Shown: positions 35,024-45,660, counted from the stretch's first letter. The stretch: DNA of 64,000 nucleotides from Rhizobium bangladeshense (GCF_017357245.1 NZ_CP071615.1:62001-126000), one strand, 5' to 3'. Program-made: numbers and translations. Notes: generated by a model not told the origin, from the sequence alone.

Positions 35024-37049
35024 GAAGATCGGGCCGCATCATCTGGAGCGGAAGGCCATCCTCTATGTTCGGCAGTCCTCGGCTCACCAGGTTCTGCACA
35101 ATCGAGAGAGCAGCGCCCTCCAGTACGCCATGCGCGACCGTCTGGCAGCGCTTGGATGGTCACAGATAGAGACGGTGGATGACGACCTTGGTCGTTCGGC
35201 CGCCGGCGGCGTGACCCGCGCTGGATTTGATCGGATGGTGGCGGAAGTCTGCCTTGGCAAGGTTGGCGCCGTGGCCGCGCGTGAGGTATCGCGGCTCGCC
35301 CGGAACAGCCGCGATTGGCAGCAACTCATCGAGATGTGCCGCGTTGTCGATACCGTCCTGGTCGACCAGGAAGCAATTTATGCGCCCCGCCAGGGCAACG
35401 ACCGCCTGCTCCTGGGTTTGAAGGGCAGCCTCAACGAATATGAACTCGATCTCTTGCGTCAGCGTTCCCTTTCCGCCCGCTATGAGAAGGCTCGCCGCGG
35501 TGAACTCGTCGTCACTGTTCCGGCCGGCTTCGTAAAGGCCGGTGATAGGATCGAGAAGGATCCAGACCGACGCATCCAGGAAGCCATCGCACTCGTCTTC
35601 AACAAGGTCACCGAACTCGGGAGTGCCCGGCAGGCCTTGCTATGGTTCCTTGAGCAGGGGTTGGACCTGCCCGTCAGGTGCGCCAACGGTGACGTCATCT
35701 GGCGCAGGCCAAATTATGCCACCATCCACCGGATGATTGCGAACCCGATCTACGGCGGCGCTTATGCTTATGGTAAGAGTCGTTCCGTACCGGGATACGA
35801 TGGCCGATCTGGAATTCGCCGCAAGGCGCGTGATGAATGGCTTGCCCTGATCCCGGACGCGCACGAAGGTTACATCAGTTGGGAACGGGCGGAGGAGATC
35901 CGCAAGATGGTCAGCGACAATGTACCGGCCAGTCGCCATCATGGAGCGCCGAAGCATGGCGACGCTCTGCTTGCCGGCCTGTTCCGCTGCAAAAGGTGCG
36001 GCCGGAAGCTGACGGTTCGTTACACAGGAGCCAACCATAACATCCCGCGCTATTCCTGTTGGCGTGGTCTACTCGATAGTGGCGAACCACGTTGCATCGC
36101 CTTCGGCGGTCTGCGGGTCGATGATGCGATCGAGGAGGCGCTGCTCGGCGTGGTCGAACCGGGAGCCATCGCGGCCGCCGTTGAGGCGGAACGCAATATG
36201 GCCAGCCAACGCGATCAGGTTCAGGATGCCCTGCTGCGCGACCTCGAGGCAGCACGCTATGTAGCCGACCGGGCATTCCGGCAATATGACGCGGCCGATC
36301 CGGAAAACAGACTTGTAACGTCGGAGCTGGAGGCGCGCTGGAACAAGGCGCTGACTGGCGTCGGTGAGATCGAGGCCAAGATTGCCAAACATCGGACAGT
36401 TACGCCGCAGCCGTTCCCCATGTCCGCATCACAGGTAACCGCACTTGCGGCAAACCTTCGCACCGTCTGGACGGCGCCGACAACCGATGCAAGGCTGAAG
36501 AAGCGCATCGTGCGCACGCTCATCAATGAAGTGGTCGCCGATCTCGATGATGGAACCTCTGAGATCGTCCTCGTCATTCATTGGGTTGGCGGCGTCCACA
36601 CCGAGCTGCGCCTGCCGAAGCGACGCCGTGGCCAAAGAAACGCAACCCCTGACGACATTGTCGACGCTGTGAGACAGCTTATCTTGATCGCCAATGATGA
36701 TGTGATTGCCGGTGTCCTCAATCGCAACGGACTGACGACCGGCAATGGCAATCGCTGGACACGGGAGCGGGTCACCGCGCTGCGGTCATATCGCAAGATT
36801 CCGGTCTTCCGTCCGCAGATCGACGAGGTCGAGCCCTGGCTTAATCTGGGCGGTGCGGCGAAGTTACTCGGGATAACGCCAAAGACGCTGCGTCTGGCGG
36901 CCGAGCTCGCGAGCGGCTTCGCTATCCCTCAGCTACACCACGCGGTGGGACACGATCATAGAGGAAGTTGCGGCCTCGTTGCCAGAACATGCTCGGTATG
37001 CTTTGACCAGTTTGATCAGCTCTGTTGGAGAGCTCAACAAGCAGATTGA
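35013..37049 (+). CDS. Large serine recombinase, 3' end replaced by IS110 DNA
   Basis: The catalytic resolvase domain (about 1-160) has the serine in YVRQSS (Ser 22), the [16 protein letters not shown] loop and EVSRLARN. A recombinase domain (about 190-300) and a zinc-ribbon/coiled-coil part ([14 protein letters not shown], then the segment around 410-480) follow. The true sequence ends near residue 642 ([20 protein letters not shown]); the last 36 or so codons after 36940 are out-of-frame IS110 DNA. The lost tail is short, so activity cannot be excluded. I start at the ATG at 35013; the frame is open from 34986. Confidence 0.85.
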   Translation: MMHEKIGPHHLERKAILYVRQSSAHQVLHNRESSALQYAMRDRLAALGWSQIETVDDDLGRSAAGGVTRAGFDRMVAEVCLGKVGAVAAREVSRLARNSRDWQQLIEMCRVVDTVLVDQEAIYAPRQGNDRLLLGLKGSLNEYELDLLRQRSLSARYEKARRGELVVTVPAGFVKAGDRIEKDPDRRIQEAIALVFNKVTELGSARQALLWFLEQGLDLPVRCANGDVIWRRPNYATIHRMIANPIYGGAYAYGKSRSVPGYDGRSGIRRKARDEWLALIPDAHEGYISWERAEEIRKMVSDNVPASRHHGAPKHGDALLAGLFRCKRCGRKLTVRYTGANHNIPRYSCWRGLLDSGEPRCIAFGGLRVDDAIEEALLGVVEPGAIAAAVEAERNMASQRDQVQDALLRDLEAARYVADRAFRQYDAADPENRLVTSELEARWNKALTGVGEIEAKIAKHRTVTPQPFPMSASQVTALAANLRTVWTAPTTDARLKKRIVRTLINEVVADLDDGTSEIVLVIHWVGGVHTELRLPKRRRGQRNATPDDIVDAVRQLILIANDDVIAGVLNRNGLTTGNGNRWTRERVTALRSYRKIPVFRPQIDEVEPWLNLGGAAKLLGITPKTLRLAAELASGFAIPQLHHAVGHDHRGSCGLVARTCSVCFDQFDQLCWRAQQAD

Positions 37050-37748
37050 CGGAATTGAGACGAAGCTAGCGGAAATCGGGAGCTCAGATCCGGTCTCAAA
37101 TCTGCTGTCGTCGATTCCAGGTGTCGGCCCAATCACATCTACAGCCATCGCCGCAACCATTCCGGACGCGAGGATGTTCCGCTCCGGCCGAGAGTTTGCC
37201 GCCTGGCTGGGCCTGACCCCGCGTCAAAATTCCAGCGGCGGCGCCACTCGATTGGGAGGGATTACGAAACAGGGAGATGCATACCTGCGTCATCTGCTCG
37301 TCATCGGTGCCAGGAACATAGTTCGGTATCCCAAAGCTCGGGCAAAGGTCGGGGGAGCTTGGATCGACGCTTTATTACAACGACGACGTCCTATGATCGT
37401 GGCCGTCGCTGTGGCTAACAAACTTGCCCGAATTATCTGGGCGATGATGACAAGTGGAGAGATGTTCAGGGAGGCGCGCGTCAAGACAGCGTAGACAGGA
37501 AGCCCAACGAACTGGCGTAAGGTGCAGAAGCAACAGATGGTCATCCAGCGGAGCTGGGGATCGAGCAAACCCGAAGAGTTTTAGGCGCCGCATTCAAGCG
37601 CGACCCGTTGATGAGGCCTCGATCCGCGTACTCCATCAGGGCCAGCGACCATGGTCTCGGTCGCAGACAAAGGCCGAATACATGAACGCACCCGAGTGAT
37701 GACTAAACTTGCAGAAAGCCTCTTGCGCCCGCGGGGCCGTCTATACAT
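36955..37748 (+). mobile_element. IS110-family element, 5' truncated (copy 2, inverted to copy 1)
   Basis: From GATCATAGAGG to the end the DNA is almost identical to copy 1 in reverse orientation. It encodes the last 171 residues of the transposase (36979-37494) and the complete 3' non-coding end. The outer end abuts GAAACTCTCGATGTAG, the codons for YIESF of an IS3 OrfB read on the minus strand, the same target as copy 1. The 5' half is missing at the joint with the recombinase gene. Confidence 0.88.
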
Positions 37749-37845
37749 GAAACTCTCGATGTAGCTGTTGTCGGTCGGCTTGCCAGGCCGGGAGAAGTCG
37801 AGCACCACGCCCTTATGGTAGGCCCACAAGTCGAGGTCGCGCGGA
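37749..37845 (-). pseudogene. IS3-family OrfB fragment
   Basis: The minus strand reads RDLDLWAYHKGVVLDFSRPG then KPTDNSYIESF, the conserved region before the catalytic glutamate of IS3-group transposases. It is cut by IS110 copy 2 exactly after the ESF codons. Confidence 0.8.
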
Positions 37846-37995
37846 GTTCTGCGGCATGGATCTTGCGACAATCCAGTCAGGAATGTTTCGAGGCCAGACC
37901 AATATGGAAATGCACGGCTGAGGCGGACCTTATGGATGGCAGCTCAAGTCGCGATATTGCAGCGCGCCAACAGCTCCTGCCCTTATTGGCTAGGG

Positions 37996-38225
37996 ATTCC
38001 AGTTCGCTCATTGGCAGGGCGATCTTCTCTTCTTTCACCGGAGAATGCGTCCCGCGCCACGTCGCTGATAGAGCGCGAGAGCAGCGATACCGTGACGATC
38101 AAGAAAGAGCCACCACTCGCATTCGATCATAGCCAAGATCATCGAAACGTTCTCACCTTTCCTTCTTAATGCAATTGGCTTCACCTTTGACCGCAGCACG
38201 GAGCTGCCGGAGCTCGCGAGATATG
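37996..38225 (+). pseudogene. IS30-family transposase remnant
   Basis: The DNA lines up with 49490-49710 of the intact IS30 (FAHWQGDLLFF, KPIALT-like then the SFTFDRGTE region), with stops and small indels. Only part of the catalytic domain remains. Confidence 0.75.
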
Positions 38226-38712
38226 CGGCACGGTCACCGAGCGTGCCGATGCTGGGGAAGCTAGCCGGGCGGAGATAAAATGCCAACACCGCCCGTGGCG
38301 CGAACATTAGCCAAATTAATATTCCACATTGAAAGTACCTATTTGGGCAATGCAATTTTATGTTCTATTGCTCACAAAACAATATTGGGGACCATCGTGC
38401 TCTTATACAGCGAAATGATCAGGCGACGGCTTGCCCCGTTTGCTACACATCCGGCGTCGGGTTGCAAGTCAACTGCCGATGAGGTGTCTTTTTCGGTGTT
38501 GGCATTACTGACCGGATGGCCGACCGGCTTGGCCTCGCGAAAGCCGAAGCCCTCACCGACGACGGAATAGCTGCAATTCGGAGCTTCCGGAGAGGAATGG
38601 CGTCGCGAGTTCGCTGCCTTGACTGTCCTTTACCGTGAGAAGACGTCGCGGCCGTTGGGAGTGTCATCTAATGCGGACTTCGCTGTTCGATGGACAAAAT
38701 GGGGAGGGAAAA
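38226..38712. other. Intergenic region upstream of the S12 hydrolase
   Basis: A short frame at 38490-38620 (MADRLGLAKAEALTDDGIAA) looks protein-like but has no recognised family. A TGT-N10-ACA site lies at 38361-38376; the nearest TTGCA (38459) has GG at nine rather than ten bases, so a sigma-54 promoter is doubtful. The promoter of the second peptide operon should be in this region. Confidence 0.35.
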
Positions 38713-39957
38713 ATGGCCATCAATAAGGAATGGTTTCCTGCTTCTACGGGCGCAGAGCTTAGCGGTGCTTCGGGGCTGATTGGCGCAAAATCGGAGCAGC
38801 CAACGCCCGTTCAGTCGGAGTTTGGCGCCGTGGAGGCATGCTGTGCCATTGACGATCGCCGTGAGAAGGCGACGATGCTGCAGGCAAAGGCGCAAATTCT
38901 AGTCTCCCATCTCGTTCGTGCCGATGGGGCGCCTGGAGCTACAGCGTATATCATAGCGCCGAAACTGGATCTGGAGATCGGGGTGGTGGCGGGCGTGACC
39001 GAAAGGTCGGGAAGCGAGCCATTGACAACTGCGCACCCCGTTCGAATCTCAAGTGTCACCAAACCCTTCGTTGCCGCCGCTATATTGAGGCTATGGGAAA
39101 TGGGCCAAATCGAGTTGGCCGGATCAATTGATTCCTATCTGCCCATCGAGCATACCTCGATTCTTACGAACGCCGGATACGACGCGAAGGCAATTACTGT
39201 ACGCCACCTCCTCTCGCATACTGCGGGCCTCCGCGATGTGTTCCACACAGATGCTTTCGCACAGATGTTGCCAGGACTGATGTCTGGGCAAGTGAGACAC
39301 TGCTTTACCCTCGAAGAGCAACTGCAAATGGCAATGGAGGGGGGCCGTCGCTTCCCACCGGGAGAGGCGTTTGAGTACAGCGACACAGGGTACCTCCTGC
39401 TAGGCGCGATCCTTGGGAAGGTAACAGGAAAATCGATGGCCGCGGCAACGCGGCAACTCGTCCGGTTTGATCGTCTAGGCCTCGAGAGTACATGGTGGGA
39501 AGTGCTCGAACTGGAGCGCGAGGGGGTCCTCACACGGGCTCACCAATATGAATACGCGTGCGGCTGGGACAGCTACGACGAAGACCCCCCTCATGATCTT
39601 TTTGGCGGCGGTGGGATGATTTCAACGCCGAGAGACCTAGCCACGTTTTTCCATGCGCTATTTCATGGAAAGGTTTTTGAACGGCCAGAAACGATCCACG
39701 TGATGATATCCGTCGCCAAAACGACGACCTTCAGAAATCACGAGGACGACCTTTATGGGCATGGGCCGCAGATCCATAACGTCGGAGACTTAACCGTCTA
39801 TGCCCACGGCGGCTGGTGGGGGCTCGATGTCGGATACGTGCCCGAATTAGACATGACGCTTAGCGTCGTGGGACTGAGACGAGATATCCGCCCACGGTAC
39901 TCCGCAGTCTTCGATGAACTAATTTTGGAAGCCGCGCGCCTTCATACCAAACGGTAG
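38713..39957 (+). CDS. Beta-lactamase-family serine hydrolase (S12, D-aminopeptidase/esterase-like)
   Basis: This 414-residue protein has the class C beta-lactamase / S12 motifs: SVTK (Ser 114, Lys 117), the tyrosine motif in EYSDTGYLLLG, and HGGWWG as the third motif in place of KTG. The sequence HLLSHTAGL is typical of S12 hydrolases. No signal peptide is apparent, so it probably works in the cytoplasm on an imported substrate, for example a D-amino-acid peptide, amide or ester. A strong ribosome site (GGGGAGGG) precedes the ATG at 38713; upstream in-frame starts at 38635 and 38671 are less likely. It is the first gene of a peptide-transport operon and takes the place that the S9 oligopeptidase has in the first one. 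Confidence 0.9.
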   Translation: MAINKEWFPASTGAELSGASGLIGAKSEQPTPVQSEFGAVEACCAIDDRREKATMLQAKAQILVSHLVRADGAPGATAYIIAPKLDLEIGVVAGVTERSGSEPLTTAHPVRISSVTKPFVAAAILRLWEMGQIELAGSIDSYLPIEHTSILTNAGYDAKAITVRHLLSHTAGLRDVFHTDAFAQMLPGLMSGQVRHCFTLEEQLQMAMEGGRRFPPGEAFEYSDTGYLLLGAILGKVTGKSMAAATRQLVRFDRLGLESTWWEVLELEREGVLTRAHQYEYACGWDSYDEDPPHDLFGGGGMISTPRDLATFFHALFHGKVFERPETIHVMISVAKTTTFRNHEDDLYGHGPQIHNVGDLTVYAHGGWWGLDVGYVPELDMTLSVVGLRRDIRPRYSAVFDELILEAARLHTKR

Positions 39958-40056
39958 GTCCAGACAGGAGTTCGCCGCCATTCGTCCGGCCATGTGGGCC
40001 TATGGTCGCAGCAGAAACATGGCAAACCTATCATATTAAAAACAAGGGGAACTGAC

Positions 40057-41643
40057 ATGACAATTACGCGACGGACATTGATGCAATCAGTCTTGGCTGC
40101 CGGGGCAGTACTGGCTGCTCCCTCGATTTTGCGAGCGCAAGATAAGCAAGCAATTCGTATGATCATGGGTGATATCCAGATCTTCGATCCCGTTTTCACC
40201 ACCTCGCAAAACACTTTCAACCACGCGATGGCGGTCTACGACACGCTGTTTGCGCTGGACGCTGATCTTGTGCCGCAGCCACAAATGGTGGGCAACTGGA
40301 GCGCATCGGATGACAAGAAGGCCTATACGTTTGAACTTCGTGATGGCTTAAGCTGGCATGATCGTACGCCGGTAACGGCAGCTGACTGTGTGGCTTCGAT
40401 TCGTCGCTGGGGTCAGGTGGAGCCATCTGGGCAACTGTTGCTAAAACATGCCGCAAATATTGTGGCGACCAACGACAGGACATTTGTCATCACGCTTAAT
40501 GAAGCGGTGGGATCGCTGACCGACATCTTGGCGAAGCCGCTCTTCATGATGCGCGAGCAGGATGCGAAGCTACCGGCAACCGAGCAGGTCACGACAAACA
40601 TCGGTTCTGGCCCGTACAAGTTCAACGCAGAGCTTACCAGGCCTGGCTCGCGCGTTGTATATGATCGCAACGAGCAATATGTCCCAAGGAACGAGCCATC
40701 CAGCGGGTTTGCCGGTGCCAAAATTGCGAAAGCCGAGCAGGTCATTTGGGAAAACATTTCGGATCCTCAGACTGCGCTTGCAGCACTGCAGGCAGGTGAG
40801 GTGGATTTCTGGGCGGAGCCCGTGGCCGATCTTTTTTCTGTGATTGAAAGCAGCGATAACCTTGTCCTTGACACGCTCGGTGGAAATGGGTCGGACTGGG
40901 TGGTGCGCATGAACTTTCTCCAGCCGCCGTTTAACAACGTTAAGATGCGCCAGGCATTGCTGTATCTGATCGACCAGAAAGCCTTCCTGAGCTTGATGGC
41001 TCCCGACGAGAAGTTTGGTCGCCCTGTCGCCTCGACGTTTGGAACCGGATCGCCGTACTCGAATGACGTGAATATCGAGTGGTTTAAGGAGGGCGGCGAT
41101 CTCGAGAAGGCAAAACAACTGATCGCCGAGTCCGGATATGCCGGCGAAAAGGTTGTTATACTTGATCCGACGGATTGGCGTGACGGCGATGTCGCCTCGC
41201 AGCTATTTGCCAGCGTGCTACAGAAGGCGGGAATCAACGCCGAGCTTGCTCCGATGACCTGGAGTGAATTGGCTGTGCGTAGAGGCAACAAGGGGCCAGT
41301 GGAAGACGGCGGCTGGAACTTCTTCATCACCACTTTCTCCGACTACGAGATGCGCGACCCGATGGCAACGTCACTCTTTGTAATGAACAGCGAAGAGGCC
41401 TGGTACGGTTGGCCGCAGAATGATGAATTCGAAGTTCTGCGTGGCAAATGGCCCCGTACGGAGACAAAGACGGAGCGTCAGGCGTTGGCCCGCGAGATGC
41501 AGCGTATCTGGTGGGACTACGTCCCAATAGTTTTCCTTTGTCAGACAAAAGCACCATCGGCACGCAATAAGCATCTAGTGGACATAATCAGCACTCCGGC
41601 CCCGGAGCGAGCAATCTGGAATATGCGGAAAGTGGAAGGCTGA
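40057..41643 (+). CDS. dppA: Periplasmic peptide-binding protein, family 5 (second copy)
   Basis: This 528-residue binding protein has a twin-arginine-like signal (TITRRTLMQSVLAAGAVLAA, cleavage after LRAQ) and the family 5 block LRDGLSWHDRTPVTAADCV. It is a clear paralogue of the protein at 2319-3917, with the same overall length and many shared segments. The ATG at 40057 follows AAGGGGA. It ends within the start of dppB (TGATG overlap), showing one operon with the S12 hydrolase 99 bases upstream. Divergence from copy 1 suggests a related but different ligand. Confidence 0.95.
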   Translation: MTITRRTLMQSVLAAGAVLAAPSILRAQDKQAIRMIMGDIQIFDPVFTTSQNTFNHAMAVYDTLFALDADLVPQPQMVGNWSASDDKKAYTFELRDGLSWHDRTPVTAADCVASIRRWGQVEPSGQLLLKHAANIVATNDRTFVITLNEAVGSLTDILAKPLFMMREQDAKLPATEQVTTNIGSGPYKFNAELTRPGSRVVYDRNEQYVPRNEPSSGFAGAKIAKAEQVIWENISDPQTALAALQAGEVDFWAEPVADLFSVIESSDNLVLDTLGGNGSDWVVRMNFLQPPFNNVKMRQALLYLIDQKAFLSLMAPDEKFGRPVASTFGTGSPYSNDVNIEWFKEGGDLEKAKQLIAESGYAGEKVVILDPTDWRDGDVASQLFASVLQKAGINAELAPMTWSELAVRRGNKGPVEDGGWNFFITTFSDYEMRDPMATSLFVMNSEEAWYGWPQNDEFEVLRGKWPRTETKTERQALAREMQRIWWDYVPIVFLCQTKAPSARNKHLVDIISTPAPERAIWNMRKVEG

Positions 41644-42584
41644 TGGCCAGCTATATCTATCGCAGGTTGTTTTCGGCCATCGCCGTTATGGCGATGGTCG
41701 GGATTTTCATCTTTCTCCTGGTCAGGTTAGCTCCGGGCGATCCAGCTGTGGTGATGGCCGGACGAAACGCGACTGAACAAATCGTCAACGGCATCCGCGA
41801 GCATCTGGGATTGAACCAGCCTCTGCCGGTACAGTTCATCCACTGGCTCTCCGCAATGCTGCACGGGGACTTCGGCACCTCCATTTTCTCTGGCCGTCCG
41901 GTATTTGAACTTCTTGCACAGCGGCTGGCACCAACCGTTTCGCTGTCGGTACTGACCTTGGCTCTTTCGGTCTCAGTTGGGGTGTTTTTTGGTATCCTCG
42001 CTGCGTGGCGTGACGGCGGTTTTGTCGATCGCCTTTTAACAGTGTTCTCGGCGTTTGGATATTCTGTTCCCGTGTTCGTAATCGGTTACTTTCTCGTATA
42101 TGTACTGGCTATAAGCGTCGCATGGCTGCCCGTACAAGGCTACGCACCCATGGACGAGGGGGTGGGGGATTGGTTCGCGCACTTAATCCTACCGACGGTA
42201 GCGTTGAGCCTGCCCTTTATCGCGTTCGTCGCCCGTGTCACTCGTGCCAGCATGCTTGAGGTCCTATCTGAAGACTACATGCGCACGGCAGCCGCCAAGG
42301 GTGCTTCTTCCTGTGCAATGCTGTTTCATCATGCGCTCAGAAACGCGGGTGTTCCCATCCTGACTGTGATTGGCATCAGCTTCGCCTACCTTATCGGCGG
42401 AGTCGTGCTCACTGAAACGGTATTCAATATCCCCGGCGTCGGGCGCCTGGTGGTGGATGCGATCAACAACCGTGACTACCCGATCATCCAGAGTGTGTTG
42501 ATCCTCACTTCGGGCCTGTATGTCCTCATCAATCTTGCAGTCGATCTAACCTACACGCTGATCGACCCCCGCATCAGGTACTGA
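41643..42584 (+). CDS. dppB: Peptide ABC transporter permease, DppB type (second copy)
   Basis: This 313-residue inner-membrane permease starts MASYIYRRLFSAIAVMAMVG and has the LAPGDPAVVMAG segment and the EAA loop DYMRTAAAKGASSCAMLFHH. Its ATG overlaps the stop of dppA. The paralogue at 1372-2322 is highly similar throughout, and here the normal six-helix length is complete. Confidence 0.95.
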   Translation: MASYIYRRLFSAIAVMAMVGIFIFLLVRLAPGDPAVVMAGRNATEQIVNGIREHLGLNQPLPVQFIHWLSAMLHGDFGTSIFSGRPVFELLAQRLAPTVSLSVLTLALSVSVGVFFGILAAWRDGGFVDRLLTVFSAFGYSVPVFVIGYFLVYVLAISVAWLPVQGYAPMDEGVGDWFAHLILPTVALSLPFIAFVARVTRASMLEVLSEDYMRTAAAKGASSCAMLFHHALRNAGVPILTVIGISFAYLIGGVVLTETVFNIPGVGRLVVDAINNRDYPIIQSVLILTSGLYVLINLAVDLTYTLIDPRIRY

Positions 42585-42585
42585 T

Positions 42586-43467
42586 ATGAGAACCTCCTCT
42601 GCTAATATAGTTTCCGTGTCCACCGCTAGAGTAGGACAATCGAGCCTCTCCCGGCTCGCAGGGCGGCATCCACTAGTCCTGATCGGCGGTGGCCTTCTTA
42701 TGGTCCTAATTATCCTCGCGCTAGCAGCACCGTTTTACGCTGCCGATCCCCGGAGCATGGATCCTTTTGTTCGCCTCAAGCCTCCCTCTGCCGAGCACTG
42801 GTTTGGGACTGACAATCTTGGTCGCGACGTGTTCGCACGTACTATCTACGGGGCGCGTATCTCGCTGATGGTGGGCCTAATATCGGCTCTATTGGCAGCC
42901 TGTGTTGGCTTGCTGCTCGGCGTCCTCGCAGGCTACGTTCGCGTATTGGACAACGTGATCATGCGCGTGATGGATGCTCTAATGTCGATCCCGACCATTC
43001 TGCTGGCTATCGCCCTTATCTCCTTGATAGGGCCCAATATCAGCATACTCATCGTCGCCGTCACGCTTCCCCAGACGCCAAGCGTCGCTCGGCTTGTGCG
43101 CTCGGTGGTACTGAGCGTGCGCGAACGTCCTTACGTTGAGGCTGCAGTCTGCGGCGGAGCACGGCTGCCGAAACTTCTGTGGCGACACATTCTTCCGAGC
43201 ACTATCCCCCCGCTCATGGTTCAGAGTGCCATAGTTTGCGCAGATGCGATCATGACCGAAGCCGGTCTTAGCTTTCTAGGCGTTGGAGTACCGCCGGAGA
43301 TCCCGAGCTGGGGCAACATGATCTCCAGCTCGCGTGTTTATTTGGCTTCCGCGCCGCTGACGATTTTCGCTCCCGGGGTTTTTCTCGCCGTCACCGTTTT
43401 AGCGGTCAATCTCCTGGGCGATGGTCTTCGAGATCTGTTCGATCCTCGTGCAAAGAGGAGGCGCTAA
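42586..43467 (+). CDS. dppC: Peptide ABC transporter permease, DppC type (second copy)
   Basis: This 293-residue permease has the [12 protein letters not shown] segment and the EAA loop [19 protein letters not shown]. It lies one base after the dppB stop and one base before the dppD start. It is the same length as the copy at 489-1370, with differences spread evenly, in contrast to the identical dppD tract that follows. Confidence 0.95.
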   Translation: MRTSSANIVSVSTARVGQSSLSRLAGRHPLVLIGGGLLMVLIILALAAPFYAADPRSMDPFVRLKPPSAEHWFGTDNLGRDVFARTIYGARISLMVGLISALLAACVGLLLGVLAGYVRVLDNVIMRVMDALMSIPTILLAIALISLIGPNISILIVAVTLPQTPSVARLVRSVVLSVRERPYVEAAVCGGARLPKLLWRHILPSTIPPLMVQSAIVCADAIMTEAGLSFLGVGVPPEIPSWGNMISSSRVYLASAPLTIFAPGVFLAVTVLAVNLLGDGLRDLFDPRAKRRR

Positions 43468-43468
43468 A

Positions 43469-44518
43469 ATGCTAATGCAAGTCTCCAGCGATGAAAGACA
43501 AACTGAGTTTTCTAAGGAGGATAGGACCATCAACAACGAGGTGCTTCTGGATGTGCGGGGCCTCGAAACGCATTTTTTCGGAGAGGAGATCGTCACGCAC
43601 GCTCTCGGCGGCGTTAGCTTTAAAGTAAAGAAGGGCGAAACGCTCGGCGTAGTCGGCGAGTCCGGTTGTGGCAAGAGCGTGACGGCGCTTTCGATTATGC
43701 GGCTACTGCCGAAGCTCTCCGCCAAAACGATGGGCGGTGAGGTCCTCTTTCACGGTCGCAATCTCTTGGATCTGCCCGACCGAGAGATGCGTAAGATCCG
43801 GGGGGATAAAATCGCGATGATCTTCCAGGATCCTATGACGAGCCTTAATCCGGTCTACACTGTCGGTCGCCAGATTGCAGAGGCGGTCGAAATTCACACT
43901 GGTGCCACCCGTTCTAAGGCCTTGGCAAAGGCCGTCGATATGCTGCGCCTCGTCCGCATTGCGGACCCCGAACGGCGGGTAAGCAATTATCCCCACGAGA
44001 TGTCCGGCGGCATGCGCCAGCGTGCCATGATTGCCATGGCACTTGCGTGCTCACCTGAACTCTTGATTGCCGACGAGCCGACGACGGCGCTCGACGTCAC
44101 CATTCAGGCGCAGATCCTGCGGCTGATCGTCGATCTGAAAGAGCGCATGGGAACCTCGGTTATGTTCATCACCCATGACCTAGGCGTCGTGGCCGAGACC
44201 TGCCAGCGCGTCATAGTGATGTATGCCGGCCGTATCGTCGAGCAGGCAACGGTCACGGATCTCTTCGCGCGGCCGATGCATCCGTACACAAAAGCTCTCA
44301 TGCGCTCGGTCCCAGATAGGCGGCGGGGGAAAGAGCGCCGTCTGCCGGAAATCCCAGGCATTGTGCCGAGCCTGCGGGAGCCTATCGTCGGGTGCAGCTT
44401 TGCGCCGCGTTGTCCGTTCGCGACCGAGGTCTGCCGGGAGAAAACGCCAGCTGTCAAAGAATACGGCGTGGATCACGCGGCCGCCTGCTGGCATGCAGAA
44501 GAGGTATTGAGCGCATGA
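43469..44518 (+). CDS. dppD: Peptide ABC transporter ATPase, DppD type (second copy)
   Basis: This 349-residue ATPase has Walker A GESGCGKS, the signature region [15 protein letters not shown], Walker [13 protein letters not shown] and the C-terminal oligopeptide-transporter domain with the cysteine pattern [14 protein letters not shown], which may bind an iron-sulfur cluster as in other DppD proteins. The ATG at 43469 follows the dppC stop directly. The first 35 codons differ from the copy at the left edge; from 43574 to 43997 the DNA is identical to it. Confidence 0.95.
   Translation: MLMQVSSDERQTEFSKEDRTINNEVLLDVRGLETHFFGEEIVTHALGGVSFKVKKGETLGVVGESGCGKSVTALSIMRLLPKLSAKTMGGEVLFHGRNLLDLPDREMRKIRGDKIAMIFQDPMTSLNPVYTVGRQIAEAVEIHTGATRSKALAKAVDMLRLVRIADPERRVSNYPHEMSGGMRQRAMIAMALACSPELLIADEPTTALDVTIQAQILRLIVDLKERMGTSVMFITHDLGVVAETCQRVIVMYAGRIVEQATVTDLFARPMHPYTKALMRSVPDRRRGKERRLPEIPGIVPSLREPIVGCSFAPRCPFATEVCREKTPAVKEYGVDHAAACWHAEEVLSA
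43574..43997. repeat. Right arm of the long-range inverted repeat within dppD
   Basis: Reverse complement of 1-424. The identity starts sharply at the codons for FFGEEIVTH and continues at least to the position matching the left window edge. Confidence 0.85.
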
Positions 44519-45489
44519 GTGGCCCTTTGTTGCAAGTCGAAAAACTGGTCAAACACTATCCGGTCGGTGGCGGAATCTTCAATAAAGTTCCACCAGTCGT
44601 GCGGGCGGTCGAGGATGTGTCCTTTACTGTCAACGCAGGCGAGACACTTTGCATTGTTGGCGAATCAGGATGCGGAAAGTCGACAATCGCACGGCTCTTG
44701 ATGCGGCTTGTTGACCCGACAGGTGGCCGCGTCCTGCTGGAGGGAAACGATATTGCCAGTCTCAACAAGAACGAACTTCGGGACTGGCGCCGACGCATGC
44801 AGATGGTCTTCCAGGATCCCTACTCGTCGCTGAACCCACGGCTAACGGCCGGTCAGATTATCACAGAACCGGTCGAGAATTTTGAGCGTCTGAACCGCAG
44901 AAAGCGCGAAGACCTTGCGGCGGAGCTCCTGCGAAAGGTGGGCCTTGCGCCCGAGATCATGCACAGGCTCCCCTCGGAATTGTCGGGCGGTCAGCGCCAG
45001 CGGCTCGGAATTGCGCGCGCATTGTCGCTGAAACCCTCAATCATCATCGCCGACGAGGCAGTTTCCGCTCTCGACGTCTCCGTGCAGGCACAAATCCTCA
45101 ATCTTCTCATGGACCTCCAGGAGGAAACGGGGATCGCCTTCGTGTTTATCTCGCACGATCTTGGTGTTGTGGAGCATATTGGTCATCGAGTAGCGGTCAT
45201 GTATCTCGGGCGGATTGTCGAATTGGCAACTTGCGAAGCGCTATTTGCCAACCCAATACATCCTTACACCGAGGCGCTCATAGCGGCCGCCCCTATACCA
45301 GATCCCACAAGGGTTCAGTTGGAGGCGCTGGTCGAGGGTGAAGTGCCGAGCCCGGTCAACCCACCGAGCGGGTGTGCATTCCACCCGCGCTGCCCGCTCG
45401 TACAAGACCGCTGTCGCATTGACGTGCCCCCGCTGGTGTCAATGCCCGATGGCCGCGCTGTCGCGTGTCACGTCCGCGCTCCGGTTTAA
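44515..45489 (+). CDS. dppF: Peptide ABC transporter ATPase, DppF/OppF type
   Basis: This 324-residue ATPase is the second nucleotide-binding subunit. It has Walker A GESGCGKS near residue 55, the signature [15 protein letters not shown], Walker [13 protein letters not shown] and the C-terminal [14 protein letters not shown] motif. The ATG overlaps the dppD stop (ATGA). An upstream frame to 44392 is only an open extension. It completes the transporter; the matching gene of the first operon would lie left of the window. Confidence 0.95.
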   Translation: MSGPLLQVEKLVKHYPVGGGIFNKVPPVVRAVEDVSFTVNAGETLCIVGESGCGKSTIARLLMRLVDPTGGRVLLEGNDIASLNKNELRDWRRRMQMVFQDPYSSLNPRLTAGQIITEPVENFERLNRRKREDLAAELLRKVGLAPEIMHRLPSELSGGQRQRLGIARALSLKPSIIIADEAVSALDVSVQAQILNLLMDLQEETGIAFVFISHDLGVVEHIGHRVAVMYLGRIVELATCEALFANPIHPYTEALIAAAPIPDPTRVQLEALVEGEVPSPVNPPSGCAFHPRCPLVQDRCRIDVPPLVSMPDGRAVACHVRAPV

Positions 45490-45660
45490 GGGTAATCGCT
45501 GCTCTCAAAGATTGCAGCGCGATATCCATTGGGCGCCCATTTCCGTGCCTGCCGGTTGCGGCAGCGAGAGAGTCTGGCCTGCCGGCGGCAGATCCCGTCA
45601 TCCAAAAACAGAGCTGGCTGGGCCAATAGACCTCAGAAGCTAATATGGGAGTCATGAATT

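Noticed and set aside
38440..38465. Possible sigma-54 promoter before the S12 hydrolase
   Set aside because: GG and GC are nine bases apart instead of ten, and the -24 element does not match.
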